Part shown: piece after piece, positions 1 through 8,600 of the stretch
How the letters are laid out: every line of letters begins with the position of its first letter
How positions within the stretch are numbered: position 1 is the stretch's first letter
DNA from: Streptomyces bicolor
GTDB lineage: Bacteria > Actinomycetota > Actinomycetes > Streptomycetales > Streptomycetaceae
Assembly (NCBI RefSeq): GCF_000719285.1
Contig: NZ_JOFS01000012.1
Span: 62,001-126,000 of the forward strand
Length of the DNA stretch: 64,000 nucleotides
Direction of reading: 5' to 3'
Translations under genes and position numbers: made by a program
The notes under the pieces: model-generated
What the model saw: only the letters and a program-made list of their open reading frames with translations
What the model was told of the DNA's origin: nothing
Database searches by the model: none

Positions 1-1
1 G

Positions 2-199
2 CCGTCGGTCGTCTCCTACCTCGTCGCGGCCGCGATGATGCTGGACACCCCGACGAAGCAGCGTCTGCTCCAGGCCCCGGACACCGCGTCCCGCCTGCGC
101 GACGAACTGAAACTCCTTCGCGCCGAGACCGCGATCATCCGTACGCTGCCGTCGCTGCCGGCGTCGGACCTGACGCGCGGTCCGACGAGTCTCAACTGA
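2..199 (+). CDS. C-terminal end of a LON peptidase substrate-binding (LAN) domain protein, partial
   Basis: The reading frame is open from the left edge of the window and ends at TGA 197-199, leaving 65 residues. The fragment (SYLVAAAMMLDTPTKQRLLQ, then a Leu/Arg-rich helix and an ending RGPTSLN) matches the C-terminal helical part of stand-alone actinobacterial proteins that carry only the substrate-binding N domain of Lon, without ATPase or protease domains. Such proteins are of unknown function. The next gene starts 40 nt later on the same strand, so the two may be cotranscribed. The start and most of the domain lie outside the window. Confidence 0.7.
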   Translation, partial: PSVVSYLVAAAMMLDTPTKQRLLQAPDTASRLRDELKLLRAETAIIRTLPSLPASDLTRGPTSLN

Positions 200-239
200 C
201 GCACATCTCTGACGTTTGACCTCTGGGGAACCGGCCACC

Positions 240-737
240 ATGGCGAAGAAGAACCAGCAGCAATCGGGCGGCACGCCCGCGACGGTCGCCCTCACGGCGG
301 CGGGCGCCGAGTTCACGGTCCACGCCTACGACCACGACCCCGCCCACCCGTCCTACGGCGAGGAGGCCGCGGAGGCCATGGGCGTCTCACCGGACCGGGT
401 CTTCAAGACGCTGGTGGCGGACGTGGACGGCACCCTGACGGTGGCGGTGGTCCCGGTGGCCGGCCAGCTGGACCTCAAGGCCCTGGCATCGGCGGTCGGC
501 GGCAAGCGCGCGGCCATGGCCGACCCGGCCCTCGCGGAACGCACCACCGGCTACGTCCGCGGCGGCATCTCCCCCCTGGGCCAGCGCAAGAAGCTCCCGA
601 CGGTCCTGGACGCCTCGGCCTCCGCCCACACCACGATCTGCGTCTCGGCGGGCCGCCGCGGCCTGGAGGTCGAACTCTCCCCCGAGGTCCTCGCCAAGCT
701 CACGGAAGCGGTCGTCGCCCCCATCGGCCGTGCGTGA
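240..737 (+). CDS. ybaK: YbaK/EbsC-family aminoacyl-tRNA deacylase (Cys-tRNA(Pro) deacylase type)
   Basis: The 165-aa protein has the whole YbaK/ProX editing domain. Members hydrolyse mischarged aminoacyl-tRNAs in trans, typically Cys-tRNA(Pro). Visible family features are the N-terminal AGAEFTVHAYDHDP strand region, the VFKTLVADVDG segment carrying the conserved Lys, and the GYVRGGISPLGQRKKLPTVLD block near residues 105-125, whose GGxSPxG loop binds the tRNA acceptor end. I chose ATG 240 because it is preceded by GGGGAA; an in-frame TTG at 216 is possible but less likely. It lies 40 nt behind the preceding gene. Family assignment is firm; the exact amino acid removed cannot be read from sequence. 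Confidence 0.9.
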   Translation: MAKKNQQQSGGTPATVALTAAGAEFTVHAYDHDPAHPSYGEEAAEAMGVSPDRVFKTLVADVDGTLTVAVVPVAGQLDLKALASAVGGKRAAMADPALAERTTGYVRGGISPLGQRKKLPTVLDASASAHTTICVSAGRRGLEVELSPEVLAKLTEAVVAPIGRA

Positions 738-778
738 CCCCTCGACGAACCCGGTCTCCTCGGTTAAGTACGAGGGAC

Positions 779-853
779 ATGTCGAAGAAAACGCGGAAAC
801 GCAAGTGGCGCATCAAGAAGGGCCGCTCGAACCACGGACGCCGCCCGGCGTAG
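779..853 (+). CDS. Small ribosomal-type protein, probable bL37 (24 aa)
   Basis: A 24-codon frame (MSKKTRKRKWRIKKGRSNHG, ending RRPA) lies 41 nt after the deacylase gene. It is extremely basic, with 13 Lys/Arg in 24 residues, and ends in SNHGRRPA. This resembles the NHGKRPN-type ending I remember for actinobacterial bL37, a tiny 50S protein seen in mycobacterial ribosome structures. GAGGG sits only 2 nt before the ATG, so the ribosome-binding site is tight. The frame is too short for most gene finders. The composition and ending make chance coding unlikely, but the identification rests on memory of a short sequence. Confidence 0.65.
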   Translation: MSKKTRKRKWRIKKGRSNHGRRPA

Positions 854-858
854 CCGTT

Positions 859-1020
859 CAGCCCGTCTGGGGGTGCCCCCTCTGGGGGAGTTTGAGGACG
901 AGGCCCCTCTAGGGCCGAAGCGGGGGTCTGCGGGCCGCAGGCCCCCAGGAACCGGGGTCGAAGGGGCAGAGCCCTGGAGGACGGGACGGGTAGGGGCGGC
1001 GGGGGCGAGACCCCCCAGGC
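859..1020. repeat. Copy of a common Streptomyces intergenic repeat, G/C hairpin rich
   Basis: The stretch contains the blocks CAGCCCGTCTGG, GTTTGAGGACGAGG, GGGCCGAAGCGGGGGTCTG and CGGGGTCGAAGGGGCAGAGC in the order typical of a repeat scattered between genes in many Streptomyces genomes (from memory). It holds several local inverted repeats, such as GGGGGTGCCCCC and CTGCGGGCCGCAGG. It separates the plus-strand bL37-like gene from a convergent minus-strand gene and probably serves as a bidirectional transcription stop. No coding signal is seen between 854 and 1043. Confidence 0.6.
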
Positions 1021-1043
1021 GCAACCACCCACCCACCGGAGCC

Positions 1044-1796
1044 CTACATCGGCGGCGCCCCGTACGGCCCCTGCTGATGCGCATCCAGCCGCTGCTGATA
1101 CGGATCCGCGTCCCGAGGCCCGAACAACGCCGTCAGCCCCAGATGCACCACCAACGCACCCAGCGGCCACACCAGCCACACCCCCTTGGCACCCAGCTTC
1201 AACGGCGCCGAGAAGGTGACCCCCTTGCCCGCTTCCTTCGCGTGGGCGATCACGTCCTGCGAGGGCCCGAGCCACACACCGACCTTCCAGGCCAGCAGCG
1301 ACCCGAGAAACCCGCCGACCGCCAGGCCCACCACCAACGGCACGCCCCCGCGCCGCCGTATGAGAAACACGGCAACGGCACTGACCAGCCCGAACGCGAG
1401 CGCGAGCAGAGTGAACGTTCCGTCCACCCCGACGGCCTGCTCCCCCTCGGTGTCCTTGAAGTAGACGACCCAGTTGTTGTCGACGACGTCCCCGACCAGC
1501 GGCACGCTCGGCGCCAGCCACCACCACAGGACCCCGAGCAGCGCCCCACTGAGCGCCACCACCAGCGCGACCACGGCACCCTCTCGCACTTCGGTCTTCA
1601 TCCCGGGACCGTCCTGTTCGTACGAGCCGTGGACGCCGTGGATACCGTGCGGGCCCTGAGGGCCGTACGAGCCGGCCGGGGCGCCGTAACCGGCGTCATA
1701 CGGCGCGGACGCGGCGGGCCCGGCAGCGGGCGGCTGCCAGCCGTTGTTCGGGGACTGGTCACGCGGCGGCGGTGGTGGAGTCAGCGGAGCGGTCAC
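1044..1796 (-). CDS. Conserved membrane protein with Pro/Gly-rich N-terminus (DUF2567-like)
   Basis: The 250-aa protein starts with about 65 residues rich in Pro, Gly and Tyr (TPPPPPRDQ, YGPQGPHG), probably disordered and cytosolic. Four hydrophobic segments follow, near residues 72-93, 125-145, 150-172 and 195-222. A conserved-looking extracytoplasmic loop (VPLVGDVVDNNWVVYFKDTE) lies between the first two. I place the start at GTG 1796 because the longer upstream frame has Trp/Arg-rich out-of-frame composition. The gene is 34 nt downstream of the ABC permease gene and on the same strand, so it may be an accessory of that exporter. Similarity to DUF2567 is a recollection, and the function is unknown. 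Confidence 0.7.
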   Translation of the reverse strand: MTAPLTPPPPPRDQSPNNGWQPPAAGPAASAPYDAGYGAPAGSYGPQGPHGIHGVHGSYEQDGPGMKTEVREGAVVALVVALSGALLGVLWWWLAPSVPLVGDVVDNNWVVYFKDTEGEQAVGVDGTFTLLALAFGLVSAVAVFLIRRRGGVPLVVGLAVGGFLGSLLAWKVGVWLGPSQDVIAHAKEAGKGVTFSAPLKLGAKGVWLVWPLGALVVHLGLTALFGPRDADPYQQRLDAHQQGPYGAPPM

Positions 1797-1830
1797 TCTG
1801 CCATCGTGCCAGGCCGACCTGTGCGGCGCG

Positions 1831-2655
1831 TCACCGGACGGCCGCCCGGCGGTAGGCCCAGGTGGCGACGGCCAGCGAGACGACGCCGACGACCCCGCAC
1901 ACGGCCAGATCACCGAGGACGAACGCCCAGTCGGGGTGCGGCCCGAAGGTCCGCGCGAACGCCTCCACGCCGTACGTCGACGGCAGCAGGTCCCGCGCGA
2001 GGCGCACCACCTCCGGCATCCGGTCGGCCGGCAGCACGCCCAGCAGCAGCGCCGCCGACATCCCCAACTGCCCGAGCAGCGTGGCCAGTTCCGGCCGCGG
2101 CGCGAGCAGCCCGAGCGCCGCTCCCAGCCCGGCGAGGGCGGCCCCGGCCAGCGGGATCACCGCGACGAGCACCCACAGATGCGCCACCGGCAGCCCGAAC
2201 AGCACACACCCGAAGCCGGCCGTCACCACGGTCCCCGGCACGGTGAAGGAGGCGTACGCCCCCGCCGCCCCCAGCACCACCGCGGCGGGCGGCACCGGCA
2301 GCGTGGCGTAGTGGTCGAGCCCTCCGCTCGCCCGCAGCTGCCCGAAGTACTGCGCGAGCAGGTTCAGCGCGACGAAGGCGACCACGAGCACCGACGACCC
2401 CGCCACCACGGCCTGCGCCTCGGCCCCGCCGTCCACGACCCCGCGCATCAGGATCATGATCCCGATCGACTGGAAGGTCGCCACGAACAGCAGCGGAATG
2501 CGCGCGACCCGCGCCCGGGACAGCTGCGCCCGGTAGACGGCGCACAGCGACGGCCACAGCCGCGCACGCGGCCCGAGCTCGACCGCGGCCGGCGCGGCCG
2601 TCTCGTCCACGGCCAGGGCGCTGCCCGGCAGAACCTCGGCGGGTACGACACTCAC
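1831..2655 (-). CDS. ABC-2 type transporter permease
   Basis: This 274-aa membrane protein is the likely translocation subunit paired with the ATPase gene just upstream (103 nt away). After about 45 hydrophilic residues there are six hydrophobic segments (for example LLFVATFQSIGIMILMRGVV, and several Ala/Val/Leu-rich helices up to residue 270), as in ABC-2 exporter permeases that act as dimers or with one ATPase pair. The start is GTG 2655, preceded by AGGGAG at 9 nt. The substrate is unknown. No neighbouring gene suggests a dedicated drug or lipid. Confidence 0.85.
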   Translation of the reverse strand: MSVVPAEVLPGSALAVDETAAPAAVELGPRARLWPSLCAVYRAQLSRARVARIPLLFVATFQSIGIMILMRGVVDGGAEAQAVVAGSSVLVVAFVALNLLAQYFGQLRASGGLDHYATLPVPPAAVVLGAAGAYASFTVPGTVVTAGFGCVLFGLPVAHLWVLVAVIPLAGAALAGLGAALGLLAPRPELATLLGQLGMSAALLLGVLPADRMPEVVRLARDLLPSTYGVEAFARTFGPHPDWAFVLGDLAVCGVVGVVSLAVATWAYRRAAVR

Positions 2656-2758
2656 GTGGCGCTGCTCCCTTTCTCACGGGGGCCCACTGGGGAGGTAGCC
2701 CTGTCCTGTACGGATACGGATGGGCCGGGCTGTGTGCTCACAGCGACGGGCGGTCTGC

Positions 2759-3811
2759 TCATGCCTTCACCAGCCCCTGCTGCGCGGCCCCGCCCAGCGC
2801 CAGATACACATCCTCCAGGCTCGGCGTGGCGAGCGTGAAGTCGTCCAGCGCGGCGAAGGCGGCCCCGCCGGTGACGGTGGCGACGACCGCACGGGCCTCC
2901 TCCGGGGCGAGCCGCAGCGTCCAGCGGCGCCCGGACTCCACGACCCGGTCCTGCAGGGCGGCGACCTCGGGGACGTCCAGGGGCGCCCGGTCCCGCCACA
3001 GCAGCTCGACCCGCACCTCGCCCGCGACCCGCTCCTTGAGACCGGACGGCGTGTCACAGGCGATCACGCGGCCCCGGTCCAGCACCGCGACCCGGTCGAG
3101 GACGGTCTCGGCCTCGATGACGTTGTGGGTGACGAGCAGCACGGTCGTACCGAGTTCGGCCCGCCGCCGGTCCACGGCCGACCACACGGCCCGCCGCGCC
3201 ACCGGGTCCATCGCGGTGGTCGGCTCGTCGAGCACGAGCAGCGGCCGCTCCCCCACCAGCGTGGCGGCGAAGCAGGCCAGCCTGCGCTGCCCACCGGACA
3301 GCTTCTTCAGCGGCCGGCCCGCGAGCGGTGTGAGCCCCAGCTCGTCGAGTACGGCGTCCCGCTCGGCCCGCGCCTTCCGTACGTCCAGGCCGCGCAGCCG
3401 CCCGGTCGTCTCGGCGGCGAGGGAGACGGTCAGGTCGTCGAGGGCTGTCGACTCCTGCCCGAGGTAGGCGAGGATGCGCGCGGCCCGCTCCGGGTGCCGC
3501 ACGATGTCGTGCCCGAGGATCTCGACGCTCCCCGCGTCGGGGCGCATCAACCCGGTGAGCTGCCGTACGAGAGTGGTCTTGCCGGCGCCGTTCGGCCCGA
3601 GCAGGCCGAAGATCTCGCCGCGCCGGATGTCCAGCCGTACATCGTCGGTGGCCCGCACCTCGGGTGTCGCGGGCGTGCCGCGCCGCCCCCGCACGGCCGG
3701 ATAGGTCTTGGTCAGCCCGCGCACGGCACACACGACATCCCCACTGTGCCGAAGTGCCTGTCCCACGCGCGTACTCACAAGGGACGAGACTACGGGGTCC
3801 GGAACCCCCAT
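2759..3811 (-). CDS. ABC transporter ATP-binding protein
   Basis: The 350-aa ATPase powers the adjacent permease. It carries Walker A GPNGAGKT (residues 72-79), the ABC signature LSGGQRRL (near residue 177), Walker B LLVLDEPTTAMDP, and a switch His in LLVTHNVIEAE. The LDEPTTAMDP form and a C-terminal extension of about 90 residues after the nucleotide-binding domain are typical of exporters of the DrrA/CcmA group. A basic insert (RGRRGTPATP, residues 41-50) splits the A-loop strand. ATG 3811 is taken as the start; GTG 3778 is an alternative. This is the first gene of the operon continuing through the permease and the membrane protein that ends at 1044. Three AAATC(C)GCC repeats lie just upstream. 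Confidence 0.93.
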   Translation of the reverse strand: MGVPDPVVSSLVSTRVGQALRHSGDVVCAVRGLTKTYPAVRGRRGTPATPEVRATDDVRLDIRRGEIFGLLGPNGAGKTTLVRQLTGLMRPDAGSVEILGHDIVRHPERAARILAYLGQESTALDDLTVSLAAETTGRLRGLDVRKARAERDAVLDELGLTPLAGRPLKKLSGGQRRLACFAATLVGERPLLVLDEPTTAMDPVARRAVWSAVDRRRAELGTTVLLVTHNVIEAETVLDRVAVLDRGRVIACDTPSGLKERVAGEVRVELLWRDRAPLDVPEVAALQDRVVESGRRWTLRLAPEEARAVVATVTGGAAFAALDDFTLATPSLEDVYLALGGAAQQGLVKA

Positions 3812-3833
3812 CCGTCCTCGGGTCGGCCACTCG

Positions 3834-3885
3834 CCACAAATCGCCTGCTCACTGCAGTAAATCCGCCGGTACCCACAAATCCGCC
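3834..3885. promoter_or_regulatory. Three direct repeats (AAATC(C)GCC) upstream of the ABC operon
   Basis: On the plus strand CCACAAATCGCC starts at 3834, GTAAATCCGCC holds AAATCCGCC at 3859-3867, and CCCACAAATCCGCC holds it again at 3877-3885. The repeats start 21 and 18 bp apart, close to two helical turns, so they lie on one DNA face, as for cooperative regulators. They sit 23-74 bp upstream of the ABC ATPase start (minus strand), inside the 120-bp gap behind the NYN gene. Regulatory function is inferred from position. Confidence 0.4.
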
Positions 3886-3931
3886 ACGACGGCGTTCCGC
3901 GGCGGTGCCGAACTCACCGCCCCGGTCCTGC

Positions 3932-5161
3932 TCACTCGCCGGCAGGCGCATGCTCCGCGGCCGTCCGCACATCGATCTCGCGCCAGAACCCGGCCCGAAT
4001 CGCGTACCGGTCGTGCTCGTCGATCTGATCGTCCTTGTGCGCGAGCAGTCCGAACCGAGCCGCGTACCGCAGCAGCTCCCCGTCGATCCGATGCGGGATC
4101 CGCGGGTACATCCCGGACAGCCGCTGCAGATGGCCCTGGTCTCCCAGCCGCCCCATCCACCGCCGCGCGAACACCTGCCCCACCTCGTACGGATCGCCGC
4201 CGACCGTCGTGATGTCCTCCTCCCGGTCGGCCCACCGCTGCTCCGCCGTGGTCAGCTGCGCCAGTGTCGGCATGGACGCGGCCTCGGGCGACTCGGCCGC
4301 GACGCCTGGCCGGTCGACCCACCCCTTGTCGGAGGACCAGCGCAACGTCGCGCTCGTGGGGTGCTGGGCCGGCTGTACGCCGGGCGCGCGCAGCGCGGCG
4401 AGGTCCTTCGGCGTGGGCACGCCCTTGGGTGCCGGCACCCGCTCCTGCGTGCCGTTCTCGGAGGCGGCGACCGCGGGGGCGTGCTCGCCCTCCTCGGCGG
4501 GCCGCTCGGCCGTCGCGCCGAGCGCGGAGTCGGGCAGCGGCGCGGACAGGATCGCCGCGATCTCCGGCCGGGGCGCGGGTGGCGGCGCGCACACCCCGGT
4601 GAGCTCCTTGGCGCGTACGGCCTTGGTGATCCACGTACGGTCGAGGACGCGCCGCTCGTCGGCCTCGGCGACCAGGTCCTCGGACTGGTTGTAGTCACCG
4701 TCGGCGGCCTGCACCGCCCACAGGTGTACGGCGACTCCGTGCTCCTTGGCGGCCATCATGCCCGGCAGCAGATCGCCGTCCCCGGTCACCAGCACCACGT
4801 CGGAGCAGGCGCGGTTGCGGGCCAGCTCGGTGAGCTCGGCGTGCATCGCGGCGTCCACGCCCTTCTGCGCCCAGCGGCCGTCGCTGCGGGTCAGGGCGCC
4901 GAGCCGGACGGTGACCCGGGGCATCACGCGCAGCCTGCGGTGCTCGGGTTGGGGGACGCGGTCGGGGGCGCCGTCGAACCAGTAGATGCGCAGCAGGGGC
5001 TGCTGGGTGTCGGACTCGGCGCGTTCGCGCAGGCCCTGGATGAGGGCGGCGTGGTCGACGGTGATCCGGGACCGGGAGGGCTCCCCGGCGAGGAGGCTGG
5101 CGGCGGCGCCCAGCAGATACCCGGCGTCCACCAGGACGATGCAGCGGTCCACGCGACTCAC
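3932..5161 (-). CDS. NYN (PIN-like) domain protein, putative RNase
   Basis: The N-terminal 190 residues form an NYN domain of the DUF88/LabA type, a PIN-like fold expected to cut RNA with metal-binding aspartates. I see the first acidic site in IVLVDAGYLLG (Asp12), the second in QKGVDAAMHAEL and the third in VVLVTGDGDLLPGM. A low-complexity Ala/Pro/Glu linker (about 200-310) leads to a conserved C-terminal region of about 90 residues (TTVGGDPYEVGQVFARRWMG onward) with several predicted helices, which may bind the target. The start is GTG 5161. The gene faces away from a small plus-strand gene at 5398. The substrate is unknown; the three acidic sites look intact. Confidence 0.82.
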   Translation of the reverse strand: MSRVDRCIVLVDAGYLLGAAASLLAGEPSRSRITVDHAALIQGLRERAESDTQQPLLRIYWFDGAPDRVPQPEHRRLRVMPRVTVRLGALTRSDGRWAQKGVDAAMHAELTELARNRACSDVVLVTGDGDLLPGMMAAKEHGVAVHLWAVQAADGDYNQSEDLVAEADERRVLDRTWITKAVRAKELTGVCAPPPAPRPEIAAILSAPLPDSALGATAERPAEEGEHAPAVAASENGTQERVPAPKGVPTPKDLAALRAPGVQPAQHPTSATLRWSSDKGWVDRPGVAAESPEAASMPTLAQLTTAEQRWADREEDITTVGGDPYEVGQVFARRWMGRLGDQGHLQRLSGMYPRIPHRIDGELLRYAARFGLLAHKDDQIDEHDRYAIRAGFWREIDVRTAAEHAPAGE

Positions 5162-5397
5162 CCTCTTCCTGGGAGGTTTGCTTCGGGCTTCCTTCGAGTC
5201 TGCCCGACCACGCGGGGGTTAACGGGGCGAACTCGATCTTCGGCGTGGCGTTTCGGGGCATCGCTCCCGCGACGCGCCTTGACTCGCGCCCCGACAACCG
5301 CTGTCACACACGGTAATTATCCGAAATGCGTTCTTTGTAAGCCTATGTGAATCTGGTCGCGGCCCTGGCCCCTAGATCCCCCACAGGAGGCATCACC

Positions 5398-5562
5398 ATG
5401 GCCAAGAACAAGAAACAGGACCGGAAGCAGCCGCAGGCCGAGCGTGGTCAGCAGCAGGCCCCGCAGCCCTCGATGGAGGCGCAGGCCGAGCAGCGCATCA
5501 CGCAGGCGACCCCGGGCGACATGGCCCGCAAGGGCCGGCAAAAGCGCTTCGGTCACAACTGA
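5398..5562 (+). CDS. Small conserved hydrophilic protein (54 aa), unknown function
   Basis: ATG 5398 has a strong ribosome-binding site (AGGAGG at 5385-5390). The protein begins MAKNKKQDRKQPQAERGQQQ, has a middle with MEAQAEQRITQATPGDM, and ends in a basic stretch RKGRQKRFGHN. It has no hydrophobic segment and is dominated by Gln, Lys, Arg and Ala, so it is likely disordered and nucleic-acid binding. It is not a shadow of another gene, since its own start signal and a terminator immediately after it mark a transcription unit. I do not recognise a named family. Confidence 0.75.
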   Translation: MAKNKKQDRKQPQAERGQQQAPQPSMEAQAEQRITQATPGDMARKGRQKRFGHN

Positions 5563-5599
5563 CATCTGCATAACGGGTTGTTGAGACCCAGGCACATGA

Positions 5600-5632
5600 A
5601 GAGGGGTGCACCCCGAGCGGGTGCGCCCCTCT
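5600..5632. terminator. Bidirectional terminator hairpin between the 54-aa gene and dnaE
   Basis: AGAGGGGTGCACCC (5600-5613) and GGGTGCGCCCCTCT (5619-5632) form a 14-bp stem with one mismatch and a 5-nt loop. It lies between two converging genes. Confidence 0.8.
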
Positions 5633-5653
5633 CGCGCGTTGAGCGGTGGTCGC

Positions 5654-8600
5654 TCAGCCGGCCAGGCAGGACGGCCCGAGCAGCACCTTCAGGTCACCGA
5701 ACAGCGCCGGATCGGGCTTCACCCGGTGCCGGTCGAGGCGCAGCACCGTCGTCTTGGTCGGGCCCTGGAGCCTGATGCGGACCTCGCTCTCGCCCTTGTG
5801 GTGGCTGAGGATCTCGCCGAGGCGGCTGACCATCGGCGGGGTGACCCTGGTGGCCGGGATGGTGAGGATCACGGGCGCGTTGGTGCCGGCGTTCGACAGG
5901 TCGGGCACCTGCAGCTCCATCGCGACCAGGCGCGGCACGTCCTCGCGCTTGTCGAGGCGGCCCTTGACGAACACGACGGCGTCCTCGACGAGTTGGGTGG
6001 AGACGAGCTGGTACGTCGCCGGGAAGAACATGCACTCGATGGAACCGGCGAGGTCCTCGACCGTGGCGATGGCCCAGGCGTTGCCCTGCTTGGTCATCTT
6101 GCGCTGGAGGCCCGAGATGATGCCGCCGATGGTGACGACCGCGCCGTCCGCGTGCTCACCGCCGGTCAGCTGGGCGATGCCCGCGTCGGCCTTGTCGGAC
6201 AGCACATGCTCCAGGCCGAAGAGCGGGTGGTCGGAGACGTACAGACCGAGCATCTCCCGCTCCTGGGCGAGCAGATAGGTCTTGTCCCACTCCTCGTCGG
6301 TGAACTGCACGTCGAGTCCGAAGCCGGGCTCGTTGCTCTCCTCCTCGCCCATGCCGCCGAAGAGGTCGAACTGACCCTCGGCCTCCTTGCGCTTGACCGC
6401 GACGACGTTGTCGATCATCGGCTCGTACTGCGCGGTGAGGCCCTTGCGGGTGTGGCCGAGGGTGTCGAACGCGCCGGCCTTGATCAGCGACTCGGTGGTG
6501 CGCTTGTTGCAGGCGGCCGCGTCGATCTTGTCGAGATAGTCCGGGAAGGAGGCGTACTTGCCCTTGGCCTTGCGGCTCTTGATGATCGACTCGACCACGT
6601 TCGTACCGACGTTCCGCACCGCCTCGAGGCCGAAGAGGATCACGTCGTCGCCCTGGGCGGCGAAGTTGTGCACCGACTCGTTGACGTTCGGCGGGAGCAC
6701 CTTGATGCCCATGCGCCGGCACTCGTTGAGGTAGATCGCCGACTTGTCCTTGTCGTCCTTGACGGACGTCAGCAGGGCGGCCATGTACTCGGCGGGGTGG
6801 TTCGCCTTCAGGTAGGCGGTCCAGTACGAGACCAGGCCGTACGCGGCCGAGTGCGCCTTGTTGAACGCGTAGCCGGCGAACGGGACCAGCACGTCCCACA
6901 GGGCCTGGATCGCCTCGTCGCTGTAGCCGTTCTTGCGTGCGCCGCCCTGGAAGATGACGAAGTTCTTCTCCAGCTCCTCGGGCTTCTTCTTGCCCATCAC
7001 TCGCCGGAGGATGTCGGCCTCGCCGAGCGAGTAGCCCGCGATGATCTGGGCGGCCTTCTGCACCTGCTCCTGATAGACGATCAGGCCGTAGGTGACGTCG
7101 AGGACTTCCTTGAGGGGCTCCTCGAGCTCCTTGTGGATCGGCGTGATCTCCTGCTGGCCGTTCTTTCGAAGGGCGTAGTTGGTGTGGGAGTTCATGCCCA
7201 TCGGGCCCGGTCGGTACAGGGCCGACACGGCGGAGATGTCTTCGAAGTTGTCCGGCTTCATCAGGCGCAGCAGCGAGCGCATGGGGCCGCCGTCGAACTG
7301 GAAGACGCCGAGGGTGTCGCCGCGCTGGAGGAGTTCGAAGGTCGTGGGGTCGTCCAGCGGGAGGCTGAGGAGATCGATGTCGATCCCCTTGTTGGACTTC
7401 ACCATCTTGACGGCGTCGTCCATGATCGTCAGGTTGCGCAGGCCGAGGAAGTCCATCTTCAGCAGGCCGAGCGACTCACAGCTCGGGTAGTCCCACTGCG
7501 TGATGGTCACGCCGTCGGTGTGCCTCACCCACACCGGGACGTGCTCGGTGATGGTCTCGCTGGACATGATCACGCCGGCGGCGTGCACACCCATCTGCCG
7601 GACCAGGCCCTCCACGCCGCGTGCGGTGTCGATGACCTTCTTCACGTCCGGTTCGTTCTCGTACATCCCGCGGACCTCGCCGGCCTCGCTGTAGCGCGGG
7701 TGGCTGGGGTCGGTGATGCCGGAGAGCGGGATGCCCTTGCCGAGGACGTCGGCGGGCATGGCCTTGGTGATGCGGTCACCCATCGCGTACGGGTAGCCCA
7801 GCACGCGCGCGGAGTCCTTGATCGCGTTCTTGGCCTTGATGGTGCCGTACGTGCCGATCATGGCGACCTTGTCGGCGCCGTACTTCTCGGTCACGTACCT
7901 GATCACCTCGACGCGCCGGCGCTCGTCGAAGTCGATGTCGACATCGGGCATCGAGATGCGCTCGGGGTTGAGGAACCGCTCGAAGATCAGGCCGTGCGGG
8001 ATCGGGTCGAGGTCGGTGATGCCCATGGCGTAGGCGACGATCGAGCCGGCCGCGGAGCCTCGGCCGGGGCCGACCGCGATGCCCTGCTTCTTGGCCCACA
8101 TGATGAAGTCGGCGACGACGAGGAAGTAGCCGGGAAAGCCCATCGAGATGATGGTGTCCATCTCGTACTCGGCCTGCTTCTGGCGGTCCTCGGGGATGCC
8201 GCCCGGGAAGCGGCGCTCCATGCCACGACGGACCTCCTCCTTGAACCAGGTGACCTCGGTGTAGCCCTCGGGGATGTCGAACTTGGGCATGAGGTCGCGC
8301 TTCTCGAACATGCCGTCGGTGTCGACCATCTCGGCGACGAGGAGCGTGTTGGCACAGCCCTGCTGCCAGGCGTCCGAGGAGTCGATGGCGTACATCTCGT
8401 CCGTGGACTTCAGGTAGTAGCCGGTGCCGTCGAACTTGAAGCGGTCCGGGTCGGAGAGGTTCTTGCCGGTCTGGATGCACAGCAGCGCATCGTGGGCGCC
8501 CGCCTCGTGCGCGTACGTGTAGTGCGAGTCGTTGGTGACCAGCGGGGGGATGCCGAGCTTGCGGCCGATCTCCAGGAGGCCGTCGCGGACCCGGTGCTCG

